From the NCBI GenBank assembly GCA_038363925.1, contig JAQQWL010000015.1:2232001-2296000 (forward strand): a stretch of DNA of 64,000 nucleotides. Reading direction: 5' to 3'. Position numbers and translations under genes: made by a program. The notes under the pieces were generated by a model that searched no databases, was not told the origin of the DNA, and saw only the letters and a program-made list of their open reading frames with translations. Origin of the DNA: Apiospora phragmitis. Taxonomy: Eukaryota > Ascomycota > Sordariomycetes > Amphisphaeriales > Apiosporaceae. This document shows positions 34,762 to 47,125 of this stretch, in pieces. The stretch's first letter is position 1. Each line of letters opens with the position of its first letter.

Positions 34762-37733
34762 GGTGGCGGTGGTGATGGTGGTGGTGAGTTGTTGTGGATG
34801 GTTCGGTCGCCCTCGAGTATTGTGTTGTCGACGAGAAGTCTGTCCTTTGCTTCAAGTCGTCTTTTGCTCCTGACTTTTGCAACTCTTTTTGCATCCCGAT
34901 TTCCGCCGTCTAGATCTGTTTCACAGACAAGGACTGGCTGGATTGGTCCAGCATATAAATCCCCGATCGGAACCACGATCCCCTGAAAGCTTAGTACTTT
35001 GACGGGGGCATCGGTTAGGTTAGCACTACCGTTATTGAACCCCAGGTCATAAGGCAAAGCTTGCGAGACATCACAATTGGTAAGAATGCCATGCTCCCAC
35101 CGTTTTCTGCCACTAAGAATGGGAAACAGGGGTGTAAGTAATGGTGATAGGCATCAAGATGTTGCGCTAAATGGTCCACTACTTAGTCACTCCCTTACAG
35201 ACTGCATGCATAGGGACCTGGAAATATCTCATGCCGAATGAACCATGCGGCTGTGGGGCCCGTATTGCACTCTCTCACTAGTCCAAGCGATCACACTCTG
35301 ATTCGGTTGGTCGCAACCTGTAGCATCAGGACTCAGGGCTTCGTTATGCATGTAACGCTGCCTTCCTATGGGTGGTGGTCGGGGCTCCTTTTCTAAGCGA
35401 TACAAGCGATGAAGGATTCTATAAATAGTATAAGGCATTTGTATTTGGATTCAGAAAAACCTATCCGATACAGGAGCAGATGCCGATCAGTAGTCTAGCT
35501 CCCGTGACCATCCGATTGGCTATCACACTGAAGGAGCAACTAAATAGCATGTCATCGGTGGATGATACGTGGTATGAACATCACAATTGTGCGTTGTGGA
35601 CGCAATGCTACTAGGCACAAGCATTCTGTCGAGTAACATAACAGCATAGCATCAATCTAAAGAGGCGAGCAAGGGTGACGATTACGAAGCGCCTTGACGC
35701 CCGCCCGAACCGCCCGCCGCCCAAACCTTCTCCCCGCCCTATCTCAGCTTTCGGCTACCCCACGGATCAACGTCTTGACGTCTGCCAAAAATGATCATCC
35801 CGTCTGCGGCAAGTATCTAAAGTGCAGGGCGGGTGCAGGACAGCGGGAGTGACGATCAGCCGGTTCGGCCCACTGATCGTCCACAGATGGCATTTGACCC
35901 CCTGTCACGCCCCTGTCGCGGAATGAATTGCTTTCTGTAACGGGAATGGTCGAGCGTACCCATTCCCCACGATGAGCAAAGAGTTTCTGTTTCTGATGAA
36001 ATAGGTCATGCTCTACGGGTTAGTGATGGACAAGATGATTAGACCAAGCGCAGCCGTTGTTACCATTTGGTAAGAAGGGATAGAGGAAAGAACAGAGCAG
36101 TACCACCATCACCTTGCTGCCTTGACCGGCGACTCTGATGGGCTTGCGACCAACTACCGAAGCCAACCGGAATTGACCCACCAAGCTTTTGCCGGAGGAT
36201 TCTTTCCCGTTGTGAAATCGTGAAACCATCCCCCACCCACTCCATATAGCACTAGCTCGACAACGACCCTGGCCCACTGGAATACTCGCCCCCCATCCCC
36301 CATTGCGTTATCGGTCGCGATCCGAGATTACATGTGTACAGGGTCAACATTTACCTAGTGCGGCCAGTGCAGCCGAACATAGGGATGCCTAAAAGCCTTC
36401 TTCTTTTTATCTGATGTCGTTGGGTAAGGCAAGATCAAGGTGATTGGCATGTTGGTAACCTCAAAGAGCTATTATGGAAGGGAACTCATATGTACGTAGT
36501 CTTGGGCGAAGACGTACACCAATACACCAATACACCAATAAATCAACGATTGTAACCACCTTGTCTGCAGCTGGGACTACCTGCACCGCATGAATCTCGA
36601 GAGAGAAAAAGAAAGAAAAAAGAGGGGAAAAAGCAAACACGATGGTACGACCACATCTCCCAAATTTGAGCTACTTGGATAACGATGCGGGTGTCAAATA
36701 GCACTTCGACTTCTTCCTGAATATTCTCAAGGGCCATGATATAAGTCTTGACAGATTTATCTGATTTACGAATCCGTCTAACCACTGCTTATTGGAGCAA
36801 GGTGACTCACTTCTCTACGTCTGCATCTCCACATTCTCGTTATTGCTGAGTGCAGCGAGATTAGGAGAAAAGGGGCAGGGACTACTATTCGGAAGACACG
36901 TCCAGTTATCTTTGGCCTGAGTATGCATTGCGTTTTCGGTGCTGCAGTGATGGCGGGGAATTGTCTAAAAACAATTCCAGTTGATCCATGGGCCAGTCGG
37001 TAGATCTAGTTTTCTCCTGATTATTGATCTTATGTCGGTGAGTCTTGTATATTAATACTTGACTAAAGGGAGGGTTCCCCACTGGCGCAAACTATACGTC
37101 CAATCATATACTATAAAATCAGTCTTAGGTTCCTGTGTATTGCTGCAGTTGGTGGCCTAGGGGCAGGCGGATTGATTCCTGGCCATATTGCCTGATTAAG
37201 GGGTAATTAAAGTCGTGCTAGTAGGGATGTGCATTCTATCTAAGGTTCGACTACCAGCCTATCCGGCAGTGACCACAAACTTTGCGACGTTGACAGCTCT
37301 AAGCGCAAAGCTTCCGCTAACGTTGCAGAAATCTTATTGATTGACATGCAGCTTCGAAGCCTCCAACGACGTGGCCGCCCTGCCGAGGTTCGCGGGTTTC
37401 AATGCGGAGAACCCTTGCTTGCCCGCATCGTGGCGCCGGACTATGCCCGTAAAGCTAAAAGCCAAATCGAACTGCTTGATTCTCAACCTCGGCGCTGTTT
37501 AGTCCGCAATTGTACTTTAAATAGCTTCTGGTCGGTGTCATCAGAGTCGACAGCCAGAAAGAAGAAGTATGATAGTGCTCATGCTCTTGTGAAACAGCAA
37601 CTTGAACAGCCTAGCCTGTAAGGTTTGTCTCACCAAGACGTGCTTGCAACCAAGCCGACCCGCCACCCAGGAAAGCAACATAATTACATCACCAAGTTGA
37701 AAAGGAAAAATCTTGGAACTCTTCACCAAGACC
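34762..37733. other. 3 kb gene-poor spacer
   Basis: No gene recognised on either strand. A minus-strand frame near 36543-36785 and a plus-strand frame at 37337-37621 are open but show no family resemblance and no conserved start context. The right end is the promoter of the DUF1446 gene. I looked for tRNA-like folds and transposase fragments and saw none. Confidence 0.4.
36516..36539 (+). repeat. 8-nt tandem repeat, three copies
   Basis: ACACCAAT is repeated three times without change in an otherwise featureless spacer. No function suggested. Confidence 0.7.
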
Positions 37734-39682
37734 ATGTCCAACATACCTTCGCCTCGACGACCCATCCGCATAGGAAACTGCAGCGGCGCCGCTGTTGACC
37801 CCGGCGACATCATGTACGAGCAAGCCGTGTCGGGCCCCATTGACGTCATCACGGGCGACTACCTCGCCGAGGCCAACCTGGCCCAGGCCGCGGAGGCCTA
37901 CGCCGAAGGAAAGCATCCGGGCTGGGTCGCCAGCGCGTGGGACGGGCTGCAGAAGTCCCTGCGCGTGGTCGCCGAGCGCCGCATCAAGGTGGTCATCAAC
38001 GGTGGCGCGCTGAACCCGAAGGGCCTGGCCGTGCAGTGCGCCGAGGAGGCCCGCCGGCTCGGTCTCGAGGATCAGCTCACGATCGCCTGGGTCGAGGGCG
38101 ATGACTTACTGCCCGACGTGCGGGAGATCCTGCGACCTGATGCGCAGAGCGGCCGCCTGCCCCACCTGGACGCGGAGAACTCTAATGTCAAGCTCGCCGA
38201 CGACACGGCCAGCTTTCTCGACGATCCCGAAAACAAGAAGATCGTCGCCGCCAACGCCTACCTCGGCAGCCGCGCCATCCGGGCCGGCCTCGACGCGGGC
38301 GCGGACATCATCATCTGCGGGCGCGTGGCCGACGCCTCGCCGGTCATGGGCGCCGCGGCGTGGTGGCACGGCTGGTCTGACGACGGCGGCGACTTCGACC
38401 GGCTGGCGGGCGCGCTGGTGGCGGGCCACCTCATCGAGTGCAGCTACTACGTGACGGGCGGCAACTTCGCGGGCTTCGACGAGTACGACATCGGGCGCGA
38501 CCTGCTGGGGCTCGGGTGCCCCATCGCCGAGGTCGACGCGGGCGGGGCGTGCGTCATCACCAAGCACGAGACGCTGAGGGGGGTCATCACCGAGGAGATG
38601 GTCAAGTGCCAGCTGCTCTACGAGCTGCAGGGCAACATGTACCTGAATAGCGACGTCAATGCCGACCTCACGCATGTCGCGGTCTGCCAAGTCGGCAAGG
38701 ACCGCGTGCACGTCTCCGGCACCCGGGGCCGCCCGCCACCGCCAACGACGAAGCTCGCCGTGTTCTACCGGGGCGGGTACCAGGGCGAGCACACGGTCAA
38801 CGCGGTGGGCTACGCGACGCCACAAAAGTACGACCTGCTGGAGGCGCAGGTGCGAAACCAGCTGAAGAAGTGGAAGTGCGAACAGGAAATCGACGTGCTC
38901 GAGTTCCAGCGCGTCGGCGTGGCCCAGACCAACCCCCGGAGCCAGCTCGCGGCCACGACGTACCTCCGCATCTTCGTCCAGGCCGCGACGGCCGATGCCG
39001 TGCGCAGGGTCTCCGCCGCGTGGGCGTACAACTTCATGCAGCACTTCCCCGGCATGGGCGGCACGCTCGATTGGCGGCTGATCATGAACCCGGTGCCGTT
39101 CTTGGGCTACTTCCCCGCCGTCGTGCGGCAGGACCGGCTCCATGAAAGCGTGAACCTCTTGGAAAGTGGCGGCGCTACGTCGGCTGCTACTACAACGCGA
39201 AGAATAGGGGTCAGAGCTCCCAAAGTGACGGAGCCCTTGGCGCCGCGACTAAGTTACGACCCAGTCGCGCCCCGATCCCTGGACACCTTTGGGCCGACGG
39301 CGATGGTCCCGCTGGGCGACGTGGCCCTGGCCGATCCGGCGACAAGGGCGCGAACGTCAACGTGGGCTTCACGCCGCGCGCCCGCCTCCGCCGCGACGAG
39401 GACATGTGGCAGTGGCTCCGCGCCTTCCTGACGCGCGACCGGGTCAAGCAAATGATGGGTGAGGACTGGCCCCGCGACGACTTGTACTACATCGAGCGGG
39501 TCGAGTTTCCCGAGCTCCACGCCGTGCACTTCGTGATCTACGGCGCGCTCGGGCGCGGCGTCAGCAGCTCGGCCCGGCTGGACTGCTTGGGGAAGGGGTT
39601 CGCCGAGTTCTTGCGGGCGGTGCATGTGCCGGTGCCGCGGCGGTTTCTGGAGGCGAAGAATGGTGCGACAAGCCGTCTATGA
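37734..39682 (+). CDS. DUF1446 / AtuA-like protein (acyclic terpene utilisation family)
   Basis: Single exon. N-terminal DUF1446 domain (about 10-460) opening IRIGNCSGAAVDPGD, with VITGDYLAE, IKVVINGGALNPKGLA, ADIIICGRVADASPVMGA, YYVTGGNFAGF and GGACVITKHETLRGVI. The C-terminal AtuA-associated domain (about 540-640) contains ARSGDKGANVNVGF and RVEFPELHAVHFVIYG. Bacterial AtuA is needed for citronellol/geraniol catabolism, but the biochemical role of the fungal proteins is not established. One base is lost at CC 39331-39332, just before the SGDKG motif. Correcting it gives 649 aa with a normal C-terminus. An in-frame ATG at 37713 would add seven residues. 37734 is preferred because family similarity begins soon after. 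Confidence 0.85.
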
Positions 39683-40552
39683 AAACCTTCTTCGAACGTT
39701 CTTCTCTCTTGTATAAGGTAGCATTGCTGTCTTCTTGGTTTTGTGTTTTACAGTGCAGTGGTGTTATTGGAGCGCGGTAATCGTATGTCAGAAGTCGGTG
39801 TATGTAAATCTTAAGTTGACTAGATTTCTCCCCTTCGTTGAAGACGTTCGTTGTCTCGGCCATGGAGTGCTACTTACATGGTCCTAGATGAAAAGCAAAC
39901 TATCTTACATACGACCATATCCTGCTGAATACTAGGGATCCCGTCCGCTCTCCCATATACAAGCAGCAGAGAGCTGTAATATAACTAACAAGAGACGGAG
40001 CACGACCGTTTTACCCATCCGGCGTTTTCGGACCGCCATTGCTTTATTTTCCATTTTCCATTCTCCAGTCAACCGCTTCGTTGCTATTTCTGCCATCAGG
40101 CTCTGTCCCCCCCCCATGAACTCGATCGAACCCGGGTCACACGGTAAAGAACAAATAATGCTGCTATTTTGAAGCTGATATAAGCTGCCAAGAGACCTGA
40201 ATTATGCCACGGAGCATTGCCTATCCATCCCTAGACGAGCCAACATTCCATCCACATAGAAATGGAAACCACGAAATTCCGAGAAAAACGGCACTGCCAT
40301 TCCGAGTCTACAATCGCCCACCACCTATCGCATACAAGTTCCCGGCTAATGTTCGATGCCCCTGCTTGCTGCGGTCGGGGTGAACCAACAGTCAGTGCCC
40401 TACCCCACCTGGGATACCTATGTGCATATCCCTTGATCCTCGCCACTGGCTATCCTTTTATTAATACTTCACGGCTCTCCTCGAATATCCCCAAGTCCTT
40501 TACATTCATATATCCTCATTACTCATCAGCCATCCATCAACCCCTTTCTAAC
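39683..40552. other. Spacer, no gene recognised
   Basis: 0.87 kb between the DUF1446 gene and a glycosyltransferase. The right half is the presumed promoter and leader of the glycosyltransferase; the frame is open upstream of ATG 40553 without similarity. Confidence 0.4.
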
Positions 40553-42191
40553 ATGGCGACTCGTCGTTTGGCCCTTGGAGCTTTAGTCGTGGCCATCCTC
40601 GCGCTGCTTCTATCGCGATGGCAGACCCAAGTATCAACGATTCCGCCCGTAGTCGGCAGGAACAATACCGCCTTGTTTTTCGTGACGAGCGATCACGGAT
40701 TTTCAAACATACACCTAGCTACAGCCCAGGGCCTCCTAGAGCGACACCCACATGTGCGCCTGCACTTTGCCTCCTTCGCACCGCTCCTCCCCAGGCTGCA
40801 TCGCATATCCTCGTATGAGCAGAATCCAAGCAAGCACGATATACAGTTCCATATGATCGACGGCCTTTCCGTCATTGATACGTGCGGTACGTTCGGAAAG
40901 AATACGTCCAACTCAGTACATCCACGAGGCCTGGCAGGCATTGCCCACCTGTGCAAGGATATGCAGCTCTATGTTTCGCCGTGGGCAGGGAACGACCACC
41001 TCAGCATATACAACCAGGTCAAATCCGTCATAGACGCAGTTGACCCAGCTGTTGTCGTAGTGGACACTCTTTTTCGTCCTGCCCTTGATGCGACAAGGGA
41101 CAAGAAGCGCCTGTACGCTTTCATCTCACCCAACACATTGATCGAGAACTTTCCTGCCGAACAGCCCTGGGCCAAAATGCTTTGGAAATATCCTGCGTAC
41201 GTCATACCTCTCTCAATCTTGCTTCTTGCTTCTAATCATGCGCAGCATGGGCTCCGGCTTCCCCTACCCAGTGCCGTGGAGCAAAATCCCAGAGAACATC
41301 TTGCTTAACGTCCGTTTTATTTGGTCCATGCTCTTCATGCCGGAGGTTCAGGAGAAACGAGACTTTCTCAAGGCCCACGGGCTGACTGATCCGATCAACT
41401 TTCTTCGACTGCACCGACCAGACGTACCCTGGCTTACACAGACTACACCCGGAGCGTCGCTTCCGGTAGATTTCGTGCCACAGAATGTGACCTGTACTGG
41501 ACCTATGACACTGTCTCTCGGATCAGCAGCTGAACAGGATGAGGAACTGGCTACATGGTTGGCACGGGCGCCCACCATTCTCATCAATCTAGGCGCTGGG
41601 TTTGTGTACCCTGAGTCGTACGCCCTCGTAATAGCGCAGGCCATAGCAAGGCTGCTTCAAGATCTTCGCGTTCAGGTGCTGTGAAAATTTCGTAAGGACG
41701 GCCCCTACAGCGACGATTGTATGGACAGCATCGCCCCTTTACCAAGAGTGGCAGGCTTAGGGTCGAACGATGGTTGGCAGCTGAACCACTGGCATTAATA
41801 GAAACAGGAAACGTTATCCTTTCAGTTCATCATGGGGGCTCAGGATGCTATCATGAGGCTATCAGGTATGTTGCGATTCGAAAACTAAGAAAACTGCGGC
41901 TCACGAGAATATCAGCGCCGGCATCCCACAGGTTATCCTACCGCTATGGCTTGACTTATATGGTTTTGCGCAGCTTGGCGAGAGCATCGGCGTTGGTGTT
42001 TGGGGTTGTCGGAAACCAATCCCCACTGGACGCCAAATTGTCTCTACCGTGATATCGTCGGAGCAGTTCAAGGCAGTGGGAGCCTCGCCCTGCAAGAGAA
42101 GTTGCGAGATCTCGGCTTGCGTCTGCGGCAAAACCCTGGACGGTATATTGCTGCGCAAGAGATTGCGAAGGTAGCGGGCATCGGTATTTAG
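40553..42191 (+). CDS. Family-1 (UGT-type) glycosyltransferase, copy A, with one nonsense codon and two indels
   Basis: Transfers a sugar from a UDP-sugar to a small molecule or lipid. Exons 40553-41196, 41246-41865, 41916-42191. A membrane helix at residues 6-20 (LALGALVVAILALLL) is followed by an acceptor-binding N-lobe (FVTSDHGFSNIHLATAQ, VDPAVVVVDTLFRPALDA), PYPVPWSKIPEN, and the donor lobe with APTILINLGAG, ETGNVILSVHHGGSG and GIPQVILPLWLDLYGFA. The last two carry the UGT-type HGG...E signature region. Lesions: TGA 41682-41684 where VLW is expected, one base lost near 41740-41744, one at GG 42011-42012. Corrected length 513 aa. It is clearly paralogous to the minus-strand gene at 47520-49356. 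Confidence 0.78.
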
Positions 42192-42852
42192 GAGAATACC
42201 GCACAGAATAGGCAGTCTATTATTAGTGTATCGTCTTGGAAAGGAAAGTACTGTAAGCACTCCACCATCCTCCTCCGAGATTGGAGCTTGTTCCAGCTTG
42301 CACAGGCTGTAGTTGGCCCAATGACCTGTATCCGCCCAACAATTTCCTTACGGCAGAATGTATAGGAATTAGAGACAGGAAAGTCTGTGCGACAGATTTC
42401 ATTCACCTACATGTGTGTTGGCTGGAAGGCTGGGGTTTCACAGCCTCGATATTACATGTACATCATGCAATGACACCTACCTAGGTAGTCCTTATCTACC
42501 TACCTGGGTACAGCCAATCGGAAACTTTTCTACCAAAAACCCAGGGAGTCCTCGGTGTTGTATGTGTTGCATTTTTGGACTTTTTGATCCTTCAGCCCTG
42601 TCGTGATGGCTTCTCATGGGAGATCCACACTTTCTAGAGATCACAGTGGATCGTGGAGAAAGATAGGCATTGCCCGATTGGGAGCATCGCGGTATTGTCA
42701 CTGGGAATATCTGATTGGTCCATCCACATGCGGGGGACAGACATAGGGAAATCATCTCCTATTAGTCGCATATACTTCGTTATCTACATGGTGCCCAAGC
42801 CTGGTGACTCCATCAAATCCCTACGGCCGCCTCGAGAATATGACTCGCCTGA
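42192..42852. other. Spacer, no gene recognised
   Basis: 0.66 kb between glycosyltransferase A and the bZIP gene. It contains an imperfect inverted CCTACCTAGGTAG-type run near 42476-42512 and presumably the bZIP promoter. Confidence 0.4.
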
Positions 42853-43746
42853 ATGACCTGCAGTCCCAGGACGACTCGCCACTGTGCCTCCACAAACCCC
42901 CTCACACCAACTCATCGGTCTTCCGTACAGCTGATTAGAATGCGTCCCGAGGATGCACCCGTTTCGTGCTGTGTTGGTCAGGCTGGTGAAGCCCCCAGCA
43001 GCCCGAGGACTGTCGAGGTATGTGAAATTTCACCCCTGATTATCGGCAGCCAAGAACCAAATCCTGCTCTGACGCCGATCAGAAAGCGCGACTCCGCCGC
43101 AATCAGCGCAACTCTCGCGCTCGGAAGCAGGCATACATACGGGACTTGGAGAGTCGTTGGAACGAATGCGTGAGGCTTGGTGCGTAGGCCACAGTGGAGA
43201 TGCAGAGAGAAGCACGTAGAGTCCAGGAAGAGAACAGGCTACTACGAAACCTGCTCCACGGTCGAGGAATGGACTACGACGCTGTCCAGACTGCTATCTC
43301 ATCCTTGACCACACAGACGGCGGCTGAAGAGCCCGCACCCCAATCCAAGGTAAATAGACTCTCCCTCTCGCGTCGCGTGTTTGGCTGAATAGCTTGACTA
43401 ATTAACACCTCAGCAGCCGAGTGACGAAAGCACGACACAAGCCGCGACCGTTAATAATATACCAGAATTATGGCCCTCATCATCAAATGGGGCTACCCCA
43501 ACAGCTGCCATCACCTCTTCCGATACTGATACAACACTGTCCTTGGATCTCAACGAGTGGCTGAACGATTTGTGCGACATTAAGGATGCTTTCGGTTTTG
43601 AAGCGAGTGTAAGTATAGCGCATCTACAAACAGCAACGGAGGGAGTAAAACTGACACATGACCTAATGGAGGGTTAGAAAGATGACCAATGCGGCGCTGG
43701 TGAAACTGGACAAATAGAGGATTCTCTAAACGGAACCGCTTCATAG
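42853..43746 (+). CDS. bZIP transcription factor with an in-frame TAG
   Basis: Nuclear DNA-binding regulator. Exons 42853-43349, 43414-43608, 43678-43746. The basic region reads QKARLRRNQRNSRARKQAYI, with N-x7-R spacing (NQRNSRARK), and is followed by a leucine-zipper-like helix (LESRWNECVRLGA, then REARRVQEENRLLRNLLHG). The C-terminal part has a short acidic/hydrophobic segment LDLNEWLNDLCDIKDAF that could be an activation motif. One base is missing at about 43077 (expected NPALTPDQKARL), and TAG at 43185-43187 replaces a likely CAG in the zipper. Corrected length 253 aa from ATG 42853; ATG 42940 (MRPEDAPV) is another possible start. Lying between the glycosyltransferases, MFS and ArsH genes it could be a local regulator (inference). 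Confidence 0.72.
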
Positions 43747-44144
43747 CCCATAACAGTAGTAACTTGCGCGTTCTTCTAATTATAGGAAGCCGAGGAGAGA
43801 ATTCGGGTTGAGGGAAACCGAAACGCGATCAGAATATGGATTTATAAATGACGAGAAAAACTGCCTTGAGTAGACTGCGCGGTATAATCCGAAAAAGAAG
43901 CATAGCCATACCCCCGTCGGAGAACTATAGACTTGGTGGTATGTGGCTATGAAAGGGTAGTCTGATCTGGCCAATCACTGACTCCCGGTGACACTACCGG
44001 AACTCCAACCACACGTCATCGCTCGTCGTATTGTGGGGAGTGATGGTGGGCAGACCTAGAAGCCTTTCCCAGATGCATTACGGACACTCCCATTCGTGAT
44101 AATGGGTACTAACTCGTTTTACTCTGATTTTTTTTTTGAACAGC

Positions 44145-45694
44145 ATGTCTTGTAATGGTTGGAATGCATCGTCCACCACGTCGTCGTTACGCCTCGAAAA
44201 TCGGGATGACCCAGCAATGACTGAAGAAACAATACAACAATCGACGCCAGCGCCTGATGGCGGATATGGTTGGATATGCGTTGCCGCTCAGTTCCTGATT
44301 AACGGGTTCACGTGGGGAGTCGCAGCGGTTCGACCCCCTTACCATCATCGGTTTCTTTTTTTCTCTATTCGTACTGAGACGTCCATCTCAAAAGACAAGA
44401 TATCATTTGTACTAACGCCTCCACTTACTGCTGCATCCAGTCCTACAGTGTCTATCTAAGCCACTATCTCCCACGGCCTTTTCAGAGAAGCCCGGCCTTT
44501 GGACTATGCCTTCATCGGCGGATTCAACTTCACCTTCGCCCTGCTGGTCGCCCCGCTCGCGACCTTCCTAGCCCGACGGCACGGCGTCCGAGCCCCCATG
44601 TTCGTCGGCGTTGTGCTTCTGCCCGTCGGCTTCCTCGCCGCGTCGTTCGCGCAGCGCGTGTGGCACCTTTACCTGACGCAGGGCCTCTGCGTCGGCCTCG
44701 GCATCGGCCTGGTCTACATCCCGGCCACGACCGTCGTCCCGCAGTGGTTCGCCGCGAAGCGCAGCCTGGCCAACGGCATCTGCGCGGCCGGGTCCGGCAT
44801 CGGAGGGCTGATCGTCTGCTTCGCGACCCAGGCCCTGCTGGACCGCGTCGGCTACGCGTGGTCCCTCCGCATCACGGCCGCCGCCGTCCTCGTCGTAAAC
44901 CTCGCCGCCACGCTGCTCGTGCGCTCGCGCGACGAGGAAATCCGGCCCGACCCGCGCGTCTTCCACTTCGGCCTCGTGCGCCGTTCGTACCAGGTCCGGC
45001 TGCTGCTGGGCTGGATTTTCGTGCTGATGTTCGGCTACATCACCCTGATGTTCTCGCTCGCCGACTACGCCGAGGCGGCGATCGGCCGGTCCGACCAGGA
45101 CGCGGCCACGGTCCCGGCGCTGCTGAACTTGGGGGCCGCGCTGGGGCGGCCACTGATCGGGTACGCCAGCGACCGGCTCGGGAGGGTCGAAGTTGCGGGG
45201 TTCTTGACCTTTGCGTGCGGCGTGTTGGTCTTCGGGCTTTGGATGCCATCTACCAGCTATGCTGCGCTTGGGGTCTTCGCGACACTGAGTGGTGCTATCT
45301 TGGGCGTATTCTGGGCGGCAAGTATTTTTGTTGGCAGAGCCTTTTCTTTTCAACTAACCGCTATTTCGACTTTATGCTGATCTACGACAAGGTGATTGGT
45401 GCCCTCGCTGCGGACATTGTCGGCTTGAAGGAGTTGCCCGCTTTCCTTAGCGTGGCGTGGATCATCGTCGTGCCGCCGTGTCTATGTAAGCTGTCGCCCC
45501 TGAACTATTGGATCACTCAACTAAACTTTCTTCTTTCAGTTGCAGAAGTTGTGGCCCTGGCGCTTCGAAGACCTAGTTTCGGGAAAAGGTCATATCTCTA
45601 TGTGCAGGCGTTCGCTGGTGCTTCGTACATAATATCAAGTTTTTTCTTGGTTGAGCTGTGGAGAGTGAGACGAAGGAGAGCAAATGCTTCTTGA
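44145..45694 (+). CDS. MFS transporter, monocarboxylate-porter-like
   Basis: Twelve-helix carrier of the plasma membrane. Exons 44145-44327, 44441-45329, 45392-45485, 45540-45694. The N-terminus has the family motif PDGGYGWICVAAQFLINGFTWG of fungal MCT-like porters (compare D-G-G-x-G-W-V). Later features are FLARRHGVRAPMFVGVVLL in loop 2-3, GLGIGLVYIPATTVVPQWF, GICAAGSGIGGLIV, RPLIGYASDRLGR and VGLKELPAFLSVAW. A 1-nt gain or 2-nt loss at C3 44470-44472 shifts the frame before LFREARPLDYAF. Corrected length is about 440 aa. Intron 2 has a weak GTTGGC donor, and its limits are the least certain part. Substrate unknown; co-localised with a bZIP and an ArsH-type enzyme. Confidence 0.78.
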
Positions 45695-46226
45695 TCTGCA
45701 AACTATATGATAGCTGTCATGTTCTGATATTCACTTCAGTTTTATAACATGGATTTATTCTCAGGCCCTGTAAGATTAGCTGCTTATTGTATAGAAGATA
45801 GATTGGCCAAAAAGTATCTTGCACGCGTCAGCATCACTACTTTGCAGTGCCAGGGTGCCGTCATGCCCCTTACATGATTGGCCACTCGTTTCCAGCACCC
45901 CACCGCCTAGTACTAGCGGCGATCGTTAACTTTCCGTCAAACCTACTTCTTGTAGACATAAATGCGGTCAGTTATCGGTAGTATGAATCAAGAGGGGCTG
46001 TGAATGGCCGAACTAAATAAGTACCAGAGGAGATAATAATCGTATCTGGTCTGTACTGCATCTAATTTCGTATTTTCCTTGGACTGGACTATGATATCTT
46101 CACCATTAAATACTCTTCCCATGCGGCATTGTGTTCGTCTGCCTTCTTATTCGGGCCTTTCAACATCTAGACTACTTGGAGCCTTACCTTCGCGGAGGTC
46201 CATTCAGACGAGCATGACCATGGGGG

Positions 46227-47125
46227 ATGGCGCATCACTCTTCATCCATATCGATTTCCGCAGAAGAAGACGATGCTGCAATCAGAGCTAAGTACAGGCC
46301 ATTCTTGCAGCACCCCCAACCGGGGATCCCGGACTGGGTTGCGGAGCTGGAACTGGACACTGCAACGGCTATGGCGCGTGATGACCTTGAAAAGGCCGGG
46401 TCAAGACTCAAAGTCCTCGTCCTTTATGGGAGCTTAAGGAAAAGGTGAGGCACTGGCAGCAAACGCGGGATACCAACATAACTCCAAGGATATCAGCTGA
46501 TGAGAGGCGTGCAAGATCTTATTCGAAGCTGGCCGCTTTCGAGGCGGCGCGCATCCTCCACCGACTGGGCTGCGACGTCCGCATCTACAACCCTTCCGCC
46601 CTGCCCATCCGCGACTCAGTGCCGGCGGACCACGAGGCCGTCCAGGAGCTGCGGGCGCTCTCGCTCTGGAGCGACGGGCACGTCTGGTGCTCGCCGGAGC
46701 AGCACGGCAACCTGACGGCCGTGTTCAAGAACCAGATCGACTGGATCCCGCTGGCGACGGGGTCGGTGCGCCCGACGCAGGGCCGCACGCTCGCCATCGT
46801 CCAGGTCAACGGCGGCAGCCAGTCGTTCAACACGGTCAACAGCCTACGCGTGCTGGGCCGGTGGATGCGCATGTTCCTCATCCCCAACCAGTCGAGCATC
46901 CCGACGGCCTACACGCAGTTCGAGGACGAGGGCGGCTGCGGCGACGGCGCGGCGCGGCTGCTGCCGAGCGGGAACCGCGACCGCCTTGTCGACTGCATGG
47001 AGGAGTTCGTCAAGTACACCGTCGTGATGCGGCAGCACCTCGAGCTGTTTGCGGACCGCTACAGCGAGCGGAAGGAGAAGGCGGCCAGGGAAACGGCGAC
47101 GTTTGCTGCCAACGCGTTAAAGTAG
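46227..47125 (+). CDS. arsH-like: ArsH-type NADPH-dependent FMN reductase
   Basis: Flavodoxin-like homotetrameric oxidoreductase; ArsH proteins oxidise trivalent organoarsenicals and reduce quinones or chromate using NADPH and FMN. Exons 46227-46444 and 46516-47125 (828 nt, 275 aa), no indels. The FMN phosphate loop LYGSLRKRSYSKLAA spans the intron, followed by LWSDGHVWCSPEQHG, FKNQIDWIPLATGSVRPTQG, VNGGSQSFNTVN and LGRWMRMFLIPNQSS, all hallmark ArsH segments. The start ATG 46227 is the first one in frame with the conserved N-terminal arm (FLQHPQPGIPDWVAELELD). No arsenite pump, arsenate reductase or ArsM gene lies in the window, so an ars operon-like cluster is not visible. A role in quinone or metal stress or in a secondary pathway is equally possible. 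Confidence 0.92.

Noticed and set aside
38106..39143. 345-codon minus-strand frame inside the DUF1446 gene
   Set aside because: Shadow caused by high GC; the plus strand carries all conserved motifs.
40110..40140. CCCGGGTTCGAT-like sequence on the minus strand as a tRNA candidate
   Set aside because: Flanks do not form a cloverleaf, and a poly-G run lies where the acceptor stem should be.
44568..45353. 261-codon minus-strand frame opposite the MFS gene
   Set aside because: GC-driven shadow of the transporter exon.
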